In this document: positions 6,212-6,257 of the stretch, piece after piece
Position numbering within the stretch: position 1 is the stretch's first letter
Layout: the number at the start of each line of letters is the position of its first letter
Source of the DNA: DATFAS01 sp035254305
Lineage (GTDB): Bacteria; Bacillota; Bacilli; Aneurinibacillales; RAOX-1
Assembly (NCBI GenBank): GCA_035254305.1
Contig: DATFAS010000139.1
Coordinates: 1 to 6,257, forward strand
DNA length: 6,257 nt
Direction of reading: 5' to 3'
Notes under the pieces: generated by a model
Databases searched by the model: none
Told to the model about the DNA's origin: nothing
The model's input: the letters and a program-made list of their open reading frames with translations, nothing else
Made by a program: the position numbers and the translations under genes

Positions 6212-6239
6212 GAATGATACCAAAAGCATCAAATCATTC
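6212..6239. repeat. Short inverted repeat downstream of the LysR gene
   Basis: GAATGAT (6212-6218) and ATCATTC (6233-6239) form a perfect 7-bp inverted repeat with a 14-nt spacer. It has low GC, a long loop and no T-run, so it is a poor terminator. It could be an operator for something beyond the window, or chance in AT-rich DNA. Confidence 0.25.
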
Positions 6240-6257
6240 TAAGATTAACTCTAGGTC

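Noticed and set aside
1..6257. Mobile element, CRISPR array, toxin-antitoxin or phage-defence genes
   Set aside because: No transposase, terminal repeats, regular spaced repeats, tRNA/rRNA or small-toxin gene pairs were seen. All confident genes are housekeeping or common accessory families.

Overview
The window reads as ordinary chromosome of a low-GC, Gram-positive bacterium, most likely a member of the Bacillales. The grounds are the AT-rich intergenic regions, strong Shine-Dalgarno sequences (AGGAGG, GGGGAGG), the use of GTG and TTG starts, a Firmicutes-type BirA operator, and a Fis-type regulator tail typical of Bacillus sigma-54 activators. I cannot name the genus.

Layout. Positions 1-156 (+) hold the last 51 codons of a sigma-54-type regulator, closed by a perfect-stem terminator. 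Positions 211-2995 (-) hold a compact biotin operon transcribed bioF-bioH-bioC. bioF and bioH overlap by 4 nt, and bioC starts 5 nt after bioH. Upstream of bioF are a promoter-like sequence and a perfect inverted repeat (ATTGTTAAC-N16-GTTAACAAT) that matches the BirA biotin-repressor operator. Next come a bidirectional-looking terminator, a 10-TM EamA/DMT transporter on the minus strand (3287-4207), a strong minus-strand terminator, and a YiiM-type MOSC-domain gene (4372-5058, -). That gene is divergent from a LysR-type regulator (5130-6017, +). The last 240 nt hold only a doubtful, unrecognised minus-strand reading frame.

How the genes work together. BioC methylates malonyl-ACP to start a pimeloyl chain on the fatty-acid machinery. 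BioH removes the methyl ester from pimeloyl-ACP methyl ester. BioF condenses pimeloyl-ACP with L-alanine to give KAPA. So this operon makes the pimelate moiety and takes the first ring-assembly step, under predicted biotin-BirA repression. bioA, bioD and bioB are not in the window and must lie elsewhere if the strain makes biotin. The MOSC and LysR genes share a 71-bp divergent intergenic region that contains an ATAC-N7-GTAT LysR-type box, so the regulator probably controls the MOSC gene and itself.

Two starts were revised from the longest open frames. bioC starts at 1053 rather than 1095, and the MOSC gene starts at a TTG at 5058 rather than 5079. I saw no sign of a mobile element, CRISPR array, RNA gene or undescribed system. 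The most useful leads are the regulatory sites and the separation of bioFHC from the rest of the pathway.
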